A DNA stretch of 7,199 bases from Candidatus Methanogaster sp. UBA203 (GCA_002503595.1 DASC01000054.1:1-7199); one strand, 5' to 3'; positions 1-5,024 are shown, counted from the first letter of the stretch. The notes: a model not told the origin generated them from the sequence alone. A program made the numbers and translations.

Positions 1-99
1 ACCCTCTGATTTGAAGCGGATACCTTGAGCGGTATGAGGTGAAAGTCTCACGTACCGTTCTGAGATGAGGAGGGGCGGGCAACCGCCCCCTTCTTAATC
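1..99 (+). ncRNA. 3' end of a group II intron (domains V and VI), truncated by the window edge
   Basis: Domain V is the catalytic hairpin of group II self-splicing introns. Positions 27-60 fold into the canonical 34-nt form: lower helix 27-34 with 53-60, a two-nucleotide bulge C51 G52, upper helix 35-40 with 45-50, and a GAAA tetraloop at 41-44. The catalytic AGC triad is at 28-30. Compared with the common bacterial form beginning GAGCCG, the fifth base pair is flipped (G31 with C56), a compensatory change that supports a real RNA. Domain VI follows as a hairpin at 64-99 (72-78 with 83-89, extended by 67-71 with 91-95 and 64-66 with 97-99), leaving A96 bulged in the position of the branch-point adenosine. 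The exact 3' splice site is unclear because no typical terminal AY dinucleotide is obvious. The rest of the intron and any intron-encoded reverse transcriptase must lie upstream of the window. Confidence 0.85.
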
Positions 100-102
100 G
101 GC

Positions 103-115
103 GCCCTCTGTGGTT
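103..115 (+). repeat. CTCTGTGGTT repeat fragment just downstream of the intron
   Basis: CTCTGTGGTT at 106-115 matches the end of the right arm of the CACAGAG palindrome at 1506-1515. It lies within about ten bases of the intron's domain VI, so the 3' exon seems to be part of the same repeat family. The match is only ten bases, so the assignment is tentative. Confidence 0.4.
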
Positions 116-156
116 TTCCAAAAAACCCATAAACCCCAATTTCATTGCCAGCGGCT

Positions 157-173
157 CGAAACTGATAAATATA
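157..173 (+). promoter_or_regulatory. Archaeal promoter (BRE/TATA) of the pilin gene
   Basis: A purine-rich BRE-like CGAAACT (157-163) precedes an AT-rich TATA-like GATAAATATA (164-173). Typical archaeal spacing puts the transcription start near 193-198, giving a very short leader that carries the GGAGG ribosome-binding site at 196-200. Position and composition fit, but there is no experimental support. Confidence 0.5.
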
Positions 174-209
174 ATAAAAGAAAGAAATAGACAATGGAGG
201 GTTAGTACG

Positions 210-683
210 ATAAAGAGAAACTTCGGAAATGGAGAGGGTGCGGTGTCGCCGGTCATCGGCGTCATACTGATGGTTGCGATCACTGTGATACTGGCGGCAG
301 TCTTCGGACCGTCCCTCTTCGGGATCGGGAGCAACCTGAAGAAGCAGGATATTGTGTTAGCGATCGCATCCCGGCCGTCACCGGACACGATCGATGTCAC
401 ATACTACGGCGGACCGGATCACGATTCTATCGAGTCGATCACTGTGCTGGTGAATGGACTGCAGGTCGATGACGATGGTGATTCCGGCAATACGTCAGCG
501 ATAGCTGGTGTGTGCCCAGGGTATACGCTCACAATTTCAAATAACAGCAACGTGACCGCGAATAACGGGATTGCGAACCTGAATGGCGGCAATCCCATGA
601 TCAGCGGTGGCAGCGATCACGTCACTGTGGCAGCAAGGTTCGCTGACGGCTCCACTCAGGTCATCCTCGACACGTACGTGTGA
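210..683 (+). CDS. Archaeal type IV pilin (class III signal peptide, pilin N-terminal domain)
   Basis: A secreted structural subunit of archaeal type IV pili, used in the family for adhesion and surface attachment. Read from 210 it is 157 residues: a short basic leader (KRNFGNGEGA), then SPVIGVILM at about 13-21 and a hydrophobic helix to about 40. This is the euryarchaeal pilin signature, with prepilin peptidase cleavage expected near A11/V12. The mature domain is Gly/Asn/Asp-rich and contains NTS, NNS and NVT sequons that could be N-glycosylated. The first conventional start is GTG at 243, but that would delete the leader and cleavage site. The leader is open in frame, and a GGAGG site at 196-200 sits 9 nt before an ATA codon at 210 where ATG would be expected. 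I therefore place the start at 210 as a probable AUA start; a mutated start is the alternative. A decayed second copy of the 3' end lies at 1263-1381. Confidence 0.85.
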   Translation: MKRNFGNGEGAVSPVIGVILMVAITVILAAVFGPSLFGIGSNLKKQDIVLAIASRPSPDTIDVTYYGGPDHDSIESITVLVNGLQVDDDGDSGNTSAIAGVCPGYTLTISNNSNVTANNGIANLNGGNPMISGGSDHVTVAARFADGSTQVILDTYV

Positions 684-740
684 TCCGGCGGCGGTGGCGG
701 GAGGGGTGGCGGGCGTGCTTATTTTTTAAAATCAACAACG

Positions 741-749
741 TTTAAGTAA
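741..749 (+). promoter_or_regulatory. Possible TATA box for a near-leaderless transcript
   Basis: TTTAAGTAA at 741-749 lies about 25 bases upstream of the ATG at 771, the spacing expected if transcription begins at or next to the start codon. No Shine-Dalgarno sequence is visible before that ATG, which fits a leaderless mRNA. A poly-T run at 721-727 just upstream could terminate the pilin transcript. Confidence 0.4.
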
Positions 750-770
750 TGGCACGCTACAGTAGCAATC

Positions 771-1064
771 ATGGCTAAAACAAAAGTAGAATATGGATGG
801 ACTGATTGGGTTTTCATCATATCTATATTAATACTTTTGTTATGGATTATCGGAAAGTCCATAGGGGTCATTCAATCACCCGTGTACATCGACATGATAC
901 CTTATCTCTCGATTGTATTTTCTGCAGGTGCGCTGTTTCAAAAAATAAGAGAAATGGATAAAAACATTAGAGAAATAAAAATGGATGTAAAAGAGACTGG
1001 AACAAATGTGCATGACGTGAATGTGCGAATGACCAAACTCGAAACATCGGTAGATGGAGCATAA
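771..1064 (+). CDS. Small membrane protein: two transmembrane helices and a cytoplasmic coiled coil
   Basis: A 97-residue protein of unknown family. An aromatic N-terminus (YGWTDW, residues 8-13) leads into a strongly hydrophobic helix at about 13-34. A second hydrophobic segment spans about 40-56. Residues 57-94 are a charged heptad-like stretch (KIREMDKNIREIKMDVKE onward) predicted to form a coiled coil. This hairpin-plus-coil layout suggests an oligomeric membrane anchor or scaffold, but no function can be assigned. The gene is clearly AT-richer than the pilin gene and the minus-strand operon, which suggests a different origin. It starts at ATG 771 without a ribosome-binding site, fitting leaderless expression, and appears to be monocistronic, followed by a poly-T run at 1133-1146. 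Confidence 0.65.
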   Translation: MAKTKVEYGWTDWVFIISILILLLWIIGKSIGVIQSPVYIDMIPYLSIVFSAGALFQKIREMDKNIREIKMDVKETGTNVHDVNVRMTKLETSVDGA

Positions 1065-1129
1065 AAAATGAAAAAAGCTCCCGTGCTTTGATATGCTGTC
1101 CAATCAATGGAAGTAAGGAACGATATACT

Positions 1130-1147
1130 CTGTTTTTATTTTTTTTA
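1130..1147 (+). terminator. Poly-T terminator
   Basis: T5-A-T8 at 1133-1146 follows the small membrane protein gene, and archaeal RNA polymerase terminates at such U-runs. The surrounding 18 bases (1130-1147) are identical to 7031-7048 downstream of the SMC-like operon. Confidence 0.5.
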
Positions 1148-1170
1148 CCCGTAATGGGCTATGATATGGT

Positions 1171-1264
1171 GTTTCATCGGCAATTTCGAAGCTGAACGCA
1201 TTTGCCCGGCGGGCGGGGCGGCAAGCAACTGCACGAGCACAGACCGCCCGCCGGGCGATGAAAC
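1171..1264. repeat. GC-rich nested inverted repeat
   Basis: Two nested pairs of perfect arms are visible: outer GTTTCATCG (1171-1179) with CGATGAAAC (1256-1264), and inner 13-bp GCCCGGCGGGCGG (1204-1216) with its complement at 1244-1256. The inner loop is 27 nt. The block is much more GC-rich than the poly-T region before it, and its right edge runs directly into the pilin remnant at 1263. No protein or known RNA family is recognised. Confidence 0.6.
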
Positions 1265-1381
1265 CGCGAATAATAGGAAACGCGAACCCGAACCGCGGCA
1301 ATCTCACGATCACCAGTGGCAGCAAGGTTCGCTGACGGCTCCGGCTGGGTCATCCTCGATGCGTATGTGGACACTGTCTAA
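1263..1381 (+). pseudogene. 3' remnant of a second type IV pilin gene
   Basis: This stretch aligns with the 3' end of the intact pilin gene (555-683). The terminal reading frame gives ARFADGSGWVILDAYVDTV followed by stop, against ARFADGSTQVILDTYV in the intact gene. Upstream of this the frame is broken. The intact gene carries GTGGCAGC twice, 20 nt apart (607-614 and 627-634); the remnant has one copy (1316-1323), so 20 nt have been lost, shifting the frame. The signal-peptide end is absent. The last codons and the stop run into the left end of a MITE-like element starting at about 1369, so the final DTV and stop are element-derived. Confidence 0.8.
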
Positions 1382-1612
1382 AAATCCAGTGATTTCTGTT
1401 GTGGTCGAATTGATCCCACACAAGCGGTAAAAGCCACCGGATTTAACCACAGAGGACACAGAGAGCACAGAGTTGTTAAACCGATCCTCTGTGTCCCTCT
1501 GTGCTCTCTGTGGTTGTATCCCTCACTGATGTCGTTTATGTCAATCGCGTTGTTATGCATCCGGCTGACCATTACAAAATCCAGTGATTTCACTATAGTT
1601 TTCGATTGTGCC
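1369..1612 (+). mobile_element. MITE-like element B inserted in the pilin remnant
   Basis: The left end reads GGACACTGTCTAAAAATCC and the right end, on the reverse strand, GGCACAATCGAAAAC: imperfect terminal inverted repeats. The flanks GCGTATGT (1361-1368) and GCGTATGG (1613-1620) match at 7 of 8 bases and look like a target-site duplication. It encodes no transposase. Its centre is the CACAGAG palindrome at 1445-1515. A second internal end-like motif, AAAATCCAGTGATTT, occurs at 1576-1590, so the element may itself be a composite. Confidence 0.6.
1445..1515. repeat. Imperfect CACAGAG palindrome
   Basis: The left arm, beginning AACCACAGAGGACACAGAG (1445-1472), and right arm (1487-1515, ending CTCTCTGTGGTT) can fold into a long imperfect hairpin with a loop of about 14 nt. 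Arms of this kind, built from CACAGAG units, recur as intergenic repeats in many environmental prokaryotic genomes and produce spurious predicted proteins. Here it forms the core of MITE-like element B. Confidence 0.75.
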
Positions 1613-1618
1613 GCGTAT

Positions 1619-1788
1619 GGCACTCTCGATTTTTCCAGTGATATCGCCATGCCCTTAGATTCTACCGCAGAGTGCGCAGAGCCATGCAGAGGACTTATGC
1701 AGTATCGAAACTCTGTGCCCTCCGCGTTCGGCCTTCGGCGATACTTCGTATTCCGCGGTGATAAATCACTGGCTTTTCAGACAGTGCC
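1619..1788 (-). mobile_element. MITE copy 1 (about 170 bp, reverse orientation)
   Basis: Read on the minus strand this is closely similar along its length to the copy at 4143-4315, including CACCGCGG, CCGAAGGCCGAACGCGGAGG and the ATTCTACCGCAGAGTGCGCA block (seen directly at 1658-1677). The minus-strand start is a clean GGCACTGTCTGAAAAGCC (1788 backwards) and the other end is GGCACTCTCGATTTTTCC (1619-1636). It has no coding capacity. The flanks 1611-1618 and 1789-1796 differ, so no target duplication is preserved; a deletion or recombination beside the element is likely. Its right edge cuts directly into the hicA remnant. Confidence 0.8.
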
Positions 1789-1925
1789 GTCATATAGTAA
1801 TGTCAAAAGATGACCTTGTAGTGGTAATCCCGAATCATAAAACAGTGGCTAAAGGGACGGAAAGAACGTTGATAAAAGATGCGGGACTTACTATTGATCA
1901 GTTTAATAGATTACTAAAGAAATAA
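1789..1925 (+). pseudogene. hicA: Truncated HicA-type mRNA interferase toxin (C-terminal part)
   Basis: HicA is the small dsRBD-fold toxin of HicAB toxin-antitoxin systems and cleaves mRNA. The preserved frame reads HIVMSKDDLVVVIPNHKT, then VAKGTERTLIKDAGLTIDQF and a short basic tail, matching the C-terminal two thirds of HicA (typically 60-80 residues): GSH-x-x-M, VVIPNH, KGT, and the AGL helix. The catalytic-histidine GSH motif is cut inside its Ser codon by the MITE ending at 1788, so the N-terminal strand and the start are missing. ATG at 1800 could still start a 41-residue peptide, but that would lack the catalytic His. No hicB antitoxin is present nearby. Family recognition rests on motif pattern, not a database search. 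Confidence 0.75.
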
Positions 1926-1975
1926 AATTACGTGGCTGCTGCTGGAAGAATTCTATGGCTTGATTTCTGATCGAA

Positions 1976-3070
1976 TCAATACTCAAGAACCTCGACCAGT
2001 AGCGCTCCCGCGATCCCAACCACCTGCTCCCGCACAGATTCAACCGACTGCGTCACCATCTGCCCGGCGCCGCCAAATAGCCGGTCCTGCACCATAGCCC
2101 CAACTACATCATCATACCCGGGTTTGACCCTTAATACAGCAGACCCTGGAAGAATGTTTGTATCGGAGAGCACGCCGTCGAGATCCATGTCTGTGATGCC
2201 GATTACAGGGATGCCGAGCCGGCAGAGGAGGTCGCCAGCAATAGCGGTCGTATCATCCCCAACAGTGACCGCAATATCCGCATCTTCGGAAAGTTCGAAT
2301 GTGGATTCGGCATCGTGATCGATCAGCACAACCCGCAGATCGCCGCTCTTCTCTTTCGCGTCCACCCTGCCGACCCTCACCTCGTGTTTCGTCCGCCGGA
2401 TCGAGCCGGTTCTCACAAGCGCGCTTTTAAGATCGACTCTTCCGAGTTTTTCGATGCCATGCTCCTTTATCCTTGTGCCTGTGATGGCAACAACCCGGAA
2501 ATCGTCTACAACGACCTCAACATCCCTGGATACCGCGGTTCCGACAACGATCCCGTTTATCCGGATGTTCTCGCCAGGCATGACATTGTGGATGCGCCGG
2601 TGCGTAAGCCCATCATCGGTGCGCACCAGCCGGACATTCTGTGCTGGCGGCGGAATCCGGATCGGAAGACCCATGATATCAGCGATCGCTTCTGCCCACG
2701 CTGTCGCGCCATTCCACGGGATAACCACGCCGTTTCTCACCTGGTATTCGATCTGGATTACCGGAATCTTTTTTGCGCGCGATACAGCGATCCTTCCGAA
2801 CGCAATCCCGCTATCGATGGATTTCCCGCGACTCAGCAGTATGACCGCGTCTGTCCACGACAAAAGATCGATCGTCTCGGAAAGAGCCATCCTCGTGCTG
2901 ATGTCGATTTCGTCCTCTAAACTTGCGTCGAGGACAGCGGCGCGCCCCATCGTCCCGCCAAGCATCGCTGTGACCGTGTAGTGCTTCTGCAGCACATCCA
3001 GTACATGGCGCGCACCGCCAGAGTCGATGACCTCAGGACCGTGGATAACGACACCGATATCCGGTTTCAT
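1976..3070 (-). CDS. DUF2117 family protein (methanogen-conserved, function unknown)
   Basis: 364 residues from the ATG at 3070. The N-terminal half begins IGVVIHGPEVIDSGGA (about 5-20), followed by TAMLGGTMGRAAVLDASLE, the pattern I associate with DUF2117, a family seen mainly in methanogens with no established role. The C-terminal part (about 245-340) contains VVLIDHDAESTFEL, ADIAVTVGDDTTAIAGDLL and IPVIGITDMDLDGVL, alternating strands and helices suggestive of a Rossmann-like nucleotide or sugar-binding fold. The start at 3070 is preferred: its ATGA overlaps the stop of the upstream DUF2098 gene, implying translational coupling. A GTG at 3085 would add five residues. It is the last gene of a four-gene minus-strand operon, and the TTTTATTT read on the minus strand (1928-1921) may terminate it. 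Confidence 0.8.
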   Translation of the reverse strand: MKPDIGVVIHGPEVIDSGGARHVLDVLQKHYTVTAMLGGTMGRAAVLDASLEDEIDISTRMALSETIDLLSWTDAVILLSRGKSIDSGIAFGRIAVSRAKKIPVIQIEYQVRNGVVIPWNGATAWAEAIADIMGLPIRIPPPAQNVRLVRTDDGLTHRRIHNVMPGENIRINGIVVGTAVSRDVEVVVDDFRVVAITGTRIKEHGIEKLGRVDLKSALVRTGSIRRTKHEVRVGRVDAKEKSGDLRVVLIDHDAESTFELSEDADIAVTVGDDTTAIAGDLLCRLGIPVIGITDMDLDGVLSDTNILPGSAVLRVKPGYDDVVGAMVQDRLFGGAGQMVTQSVESVREQVVGIAGALLVEVLEY

Positions 3071-3390
3071 CCGCCGCTCTCGCACAGTTCTGCTTCCAGT
3101 ATCTGCTGGACATTGCCGATACTATCCATTTTGCGCGCTTCTGCTTTCTTCAGTTCATCGAGTGTCAGTTCCTTGTCCCATTCCTTCTGTTTAAACTCCT
3201 CTCCCAGAACTTCGAGTGCGCTTGCTTTGTACCATAGACCTGTGGTATCGACGCGTGCCCACTGTTCGTGGTCTCGCTCCTGGATCCTTTTTACCTTACC
3301 GACCGAGCCGGTACCGGCATACCGGACCGTGCTGCCGACTGTGATGCCATCGCCGTTTGTACTATCTCCGTTCGTGTCATCTGAGTCCAT
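3067..3390 (-). CDS. DUF2098-like small protein
   Basis: 107 residues from ATG 3390. After a polar Asp/Asn/Gly tail (1-14) comes a compact beta-rich domain: GSTVRYAGTGSVGKVKRI, then WARVDTTGLWYKASALEVL (about 17-62). This resembles DUF2098, a small methanogen-conserved family with an SH3/KOW-like appearance. A charged helical C-terminus follows (about 63-107). The reading frame is open back to 3456, but that would overlap the upstream gene by about 60 bases. ATG 3390 lies 4 nt after the upstream stop with AAGGA as a plausible ribosome-binding site, so it is preferred. The end overlaps the DUF2117 start by ATGA. The fold and function are inferred from motif pattern; it could be a nucleic-acid or protein-interaction module. 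Confidence 0.75.
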   Translation of the reverse strand: MDSDDTNGDSTNGDGITVGSTVRYAGTGSVGKVKRIQERDHEQWARVDTTGLWYKASALEVLGEEFKQKEWDKELTLDELKKAEARKMDSIGNVQQILEAELCESGG

Positions 3391-3394
3391 ATTT

Positions 3395-3883
3395 CTACAT
3401 CCTTGATTTCCGTATATCAATCTTACTGAGGTCAATGTTCTGCAGTTGCACCCCACCCTTTACTCCGGTGATCCGCATCCCATCGAACTCTTCCATTCCG
3501 CATAATACATCCTGCTCCGGGTGTGTCCCGGGCATGATGCCGCAATCGATGTTGGTCTCCCGGCCCGCCGACACAACCATCCTCAACCTGCCGGATGCGG
3601 GGTGATTCTTTGGGAGAACGATCAGCGGAGAGCCGATCTCCCTTACGAGATACAACATGCACCTGATCCCTTCGATCATCCGCTCATCCGTGCCAAATCC
3701 GGATGCAACGAAGAGATCATCCTCTTCTGTGAACAACGCGATCTCATCATCCTCTGTTTCGATGAACCACTGACCAGCACCCGCTTTCACGGTGCCGATC
3801 ACGCCGTCCCTGCCGCAGAGATAGAGAATCTCATCGAAATCGACCGCGATTGTCCTGCCAGGATCAGTTGAGCTTTTTGACAT
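3395..3883 (-). CDS. Conserved-looking protein of unknown function (162 aa)
   Basis: I do not recognise the family. The protein has no signal peptide or membrane segment. Its acidic N-terminal part (TIAVDFDEILYLCGRDGVIG, about 11-30, then WFIETEDDEIALFTEEDDLF) looks like beta strands of a small barrel or sandwich. The middle is helical (DERMIEGIRCMLYLVREI), followed by LIVLPKNHPASGRLRMVV. The C-terminus has GTHPEQDVLCGMEEFDGM and GVKGGVQLQNI. The motifs NHP-x-SGR and GTHPEQ-x-x-LCG look like conserved sites. The ATG start at 3883 overlaps the end of the zinc-ribbon gene by 20 nt, and the DUF2098-like gene starts 4 nt downstream. Its setting among methanogen-restricted genes suggests a shared housekeeping or cofactor-related role, but that is inference from position. 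Confidence 0.75.
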   Translation of the reverse strand: MSKSSTDPGRTIAVDFDEILYLCGRDGVIGTVKAGAGQWFIETEDDEIALFTEEDDLFVASGFGTDERMIEGIRCMLYLVREIGSPLIVLPKNHPASGRLRMVVSAGRETNIDCGIMPGTHPEQDVLCGMEEFDGMRITGVKGGVQLQNIDLSKIDIRKSRM

Positions 3884-4016
3884 TGCTCGATCTACATGAG
3901 GGGCACGTCACGCGTCTTCCGATCCCTTTGAATTTGTTGTTACAATCCAGGCATTCATACTCATTCGGAGTAAGCCTGCTCACATCAACATTGGTAACAT
4001 CGCCAACACTGCACAT
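3864..4016 (-). CDS. 50-aa zinc-ribbon protein, first gene of the minus-strand operon
   Basis: ATG at 4016 opens a 50-residue frame ending in TGA at 3864-3866. It begins MCSVGDVTNVDVSRLTPNEY and continues with a rubredoxin-like zinc ribbon: ECLDC (residues 22-25 as CxxC), FKGIGRRV, then CPSC (residues 38-41). The two CxxC pairs 12 residues apart should bind one zinc ion. A perfect Shine-Dalgarno AAGGAGGT on the minus strand (4030-4023) sits 6 nt before the ATG, which makes this small frame convincing. It overlaps the next gene by 20 nt. Such mini zinc ribbons often act as nucleic-acid-binding or protein-assembly adaptors; nothing in this sequence decides which. Confidence 0.85.
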   Translation of the reverse strand: MCSVGDVTNVDVSRLTPNEYECLDCNNKFKGIGRRVTCPSCRSSNVKKLN

Positions 4017-4060
4017 GGTTTTACCTCCTTTCGGTTTGTGTGTTATCTGGGTGTCGGGGA

Positions 4061-4076
4061 TTACTTATAACTTCCC
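4061..4076 (-). promoter_or_regulatory. Promoter of the four-gene minus-strand operon
   Basis: On the minus strand GGGAAG (BRE-like, 4076-4071) precedes TTATAAGTAA (4070-4061), a good archaeal TATA box. The expected start of transcription is around 4040, giving a leader of roughly 25 nt that contains the AAGGAGGT ribosome-binding site. Confidence 0.6.
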
Positions 4077-4142
4077 ACACAGTGACCCCTGAGTTTTCTT
4101 CAGGACAGGCAGAGGTTCAGCCAATAGGGTCTTGATCTTTTC

Positions 4143-4315
4143 GGCACTGTCTGAAAATCCGACTGTTCTATCACCGCGGTCTGCGAAGCAGTGCCGAAGG
4201 CCGAACGCGGAGGGCGCAAGAGTTTCGATACCGTTTTCAACCCTCTGCGTGGCTCTGCGCACTCTGCGGTAGAATCTAAGGGCATGGCGATTTCACTGGA
4301 TTTTCTGATTGTGTC
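4143..4315 (+). mobile_element. MITE copy 2 (173 bp) with perfect 8-bp target duplication
   Basis: The left end is GGCACTGTCTGAAAATCC (4143-4160). The right end read in reverse is GACACAATCAGAAAATCC (4315-4298). Both sides carry ATCTTTTC (4135-4142 and 4316-4323), a perfect 8-bp direct repeat. Inside, GCGGAGGGCGCAAGAG (4207-4222) is partly complementary to the CTCTGCG-rich block at 4243-4270, forming a palindromic core. It contains no transposase; apparent open frames across it are repeat artefacts. A GGCACTGT end with an 8-bp duplication resembles IS6-family elements (IS26 ends GGCACTGTTGCAAA), so an IS6-like transposase may move it; that is inference. It sits between the divergent operons starting at 4016 and 4406. 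Confidence 0.88.
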
Positions 4316-4353
4316 ATCTTTTCTACTGCATGGGTTCGGAAGTACCGATCACT

Positions 4354-4371
4354 CCGAAAGGTTGAAATATC
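4354..4371 (+). promoter_or_regulatory. Promoter of the 204-aa protein/SMC-like operon
   Basis: CGAAAGG (4354-4360, BRE-like) followed by TTGAAATATC (4362-4371) fits an archaeal BRE/TATA pair. Transcription would begin around 4388-4395, leaving a leader of 10-18 nt that carries GGTGA (4397-4401) just before the ATG at 4406. The MITE ends only about 40 bp upstream, so it could influence this promoter. Confidence 0.5.
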
Positions 4372-4405
4372 TATACTGCAAATAAACTATGCTTTTGGTG
4401 ATTAT

Positions 4406-5020
4406 ATGGAGAGAAAAACGTCTTCTAACATAACAAGTACCACTATTGAGGATGACACAGGATATCAGAGCACGCTGCCATTCATCCTTCTCACTGATGT
4501 GGTCGATAGCAGTTCTATCTACGAAGATATGAACCGTCTCAGCGATAATGAGCTCAATGAGAAGATCAAGAATGTGATCAAGTACACATTCCGGAGGCGG
4601 GTGCTGGATGAACTGTACGGCACAGAAGTCGGGTCTGGCGATCTCACAGAGAAACCGGAGGGGTTGTCAGACAAGCGGTGGAATGCTGTTATACAACGGT
4701 CAGAGCTCAGATGGGGTGAATATCGTGAGTATGTGTATAAGTTTGAGAAGGATAAGTGCAAAGGATTCTTCGTATCTGACAAAGGGGCAGAAGTGGATAT
4801 GTTCTTTGCAGAATACACAGACAAAGTGCATTTCGACAGTGGAGCGTTGATATACACAAAGGATGGTAGAAAAATACCGCTCTCGTCCGGTCTTCTGCAT
4901 CGAATCGATACGATCTTTGAGATAGGAGAGAAACCTGGGGTATCGCTCACCGAACGGATGAAGAAGAAGAGTTTCGAGGAACATGCGAAGCGTGCCGAAC
5001 GCGACCTTTATGAGAAATAA
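4406..5020 (+). CDS. Unknown 204-aa protein, operon partner of the SMC-like ATPase
   Basis: A soluble, highly charged protein with no signal peptide or membrane helix. The N-terminal 20 residues are polar and probably flexible. Next come hydrophobic FILLTDVVDSSSIYEDM (about 26-42) and a helical segment containing IKYTFRRRVLDELYGTE (about 57-73). A mixed middle has RWNAVIQRSELRWGEYREYV, a beta-rich part (FVSDKGAEVDMFFAEYTDKV onward, about 123-142) and a basic C-terminal helix (about 181-204). I do not recognise a family. It ends 17 nt before the SMC-like gene. In haloarchaea an SMC-related gene (sph) is paired with rdfA, whose product also has about 200 residues and, from memory, a FNRRVL-type motif; the RRRVLDEL segment is a faint echo of this. 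The positional analogy is worth testing but homology is not established. Confidence 0.7.
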   Translation: MERKTSSNITSTTIEDDTGYQSTLPFILLTDVVDSSSIYEDMNRLSDNELNEKIKNVIKYTFRRRVLDELYGTEVGSGDLTEKPEGLSDKRWNAVIQRSELRWGEYREYVYKFEKDKCKGFFVSDKGAEVDMFFAEYTDKVHFDSGALIYTKDGRKIPLSSGLLHRIDTIFEIGEKPGVSLTERMKKKSFEEHAKRAERDLYEK

Positions 5021-5024
5021 TTAC

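Noticed and set aside
1445..1515. CACAGAG units as a CRISPR array
   Set aside because: The units are short, nearly contiguous and arranged as one palindrome, without regular spacers.
2315..2981. Long plus-strand open frames (2315-2920 and 2454-2981)
   Set aside because: They lie antisense to the DUF2117 gene, have no ribosome-binding site and encode low-quality Arg/Pro/Ser-rich sequence; they are shadows of the minus-strand gene.
4088..4104. CCTGA/TCAGG small hairpin upstream of the minus-strand operon
   Set aside because: Only five base pairs, no T-run and upstream of the promoter; probably chance.
4065..4285. Small frames across MITE copy 2 and similar frames across 1378-1813
   Set aside because: The same peptide (for example LDSTAECAEP) appears wherever the repeat occurs; these are repeat-derived spurious ORFs, not genes.
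4519..4950. Minus-strand open frame opposite the 204-aa gene
   Set aside because: Ser-rich antisense shadow without a promoter or ribosome-binding site.
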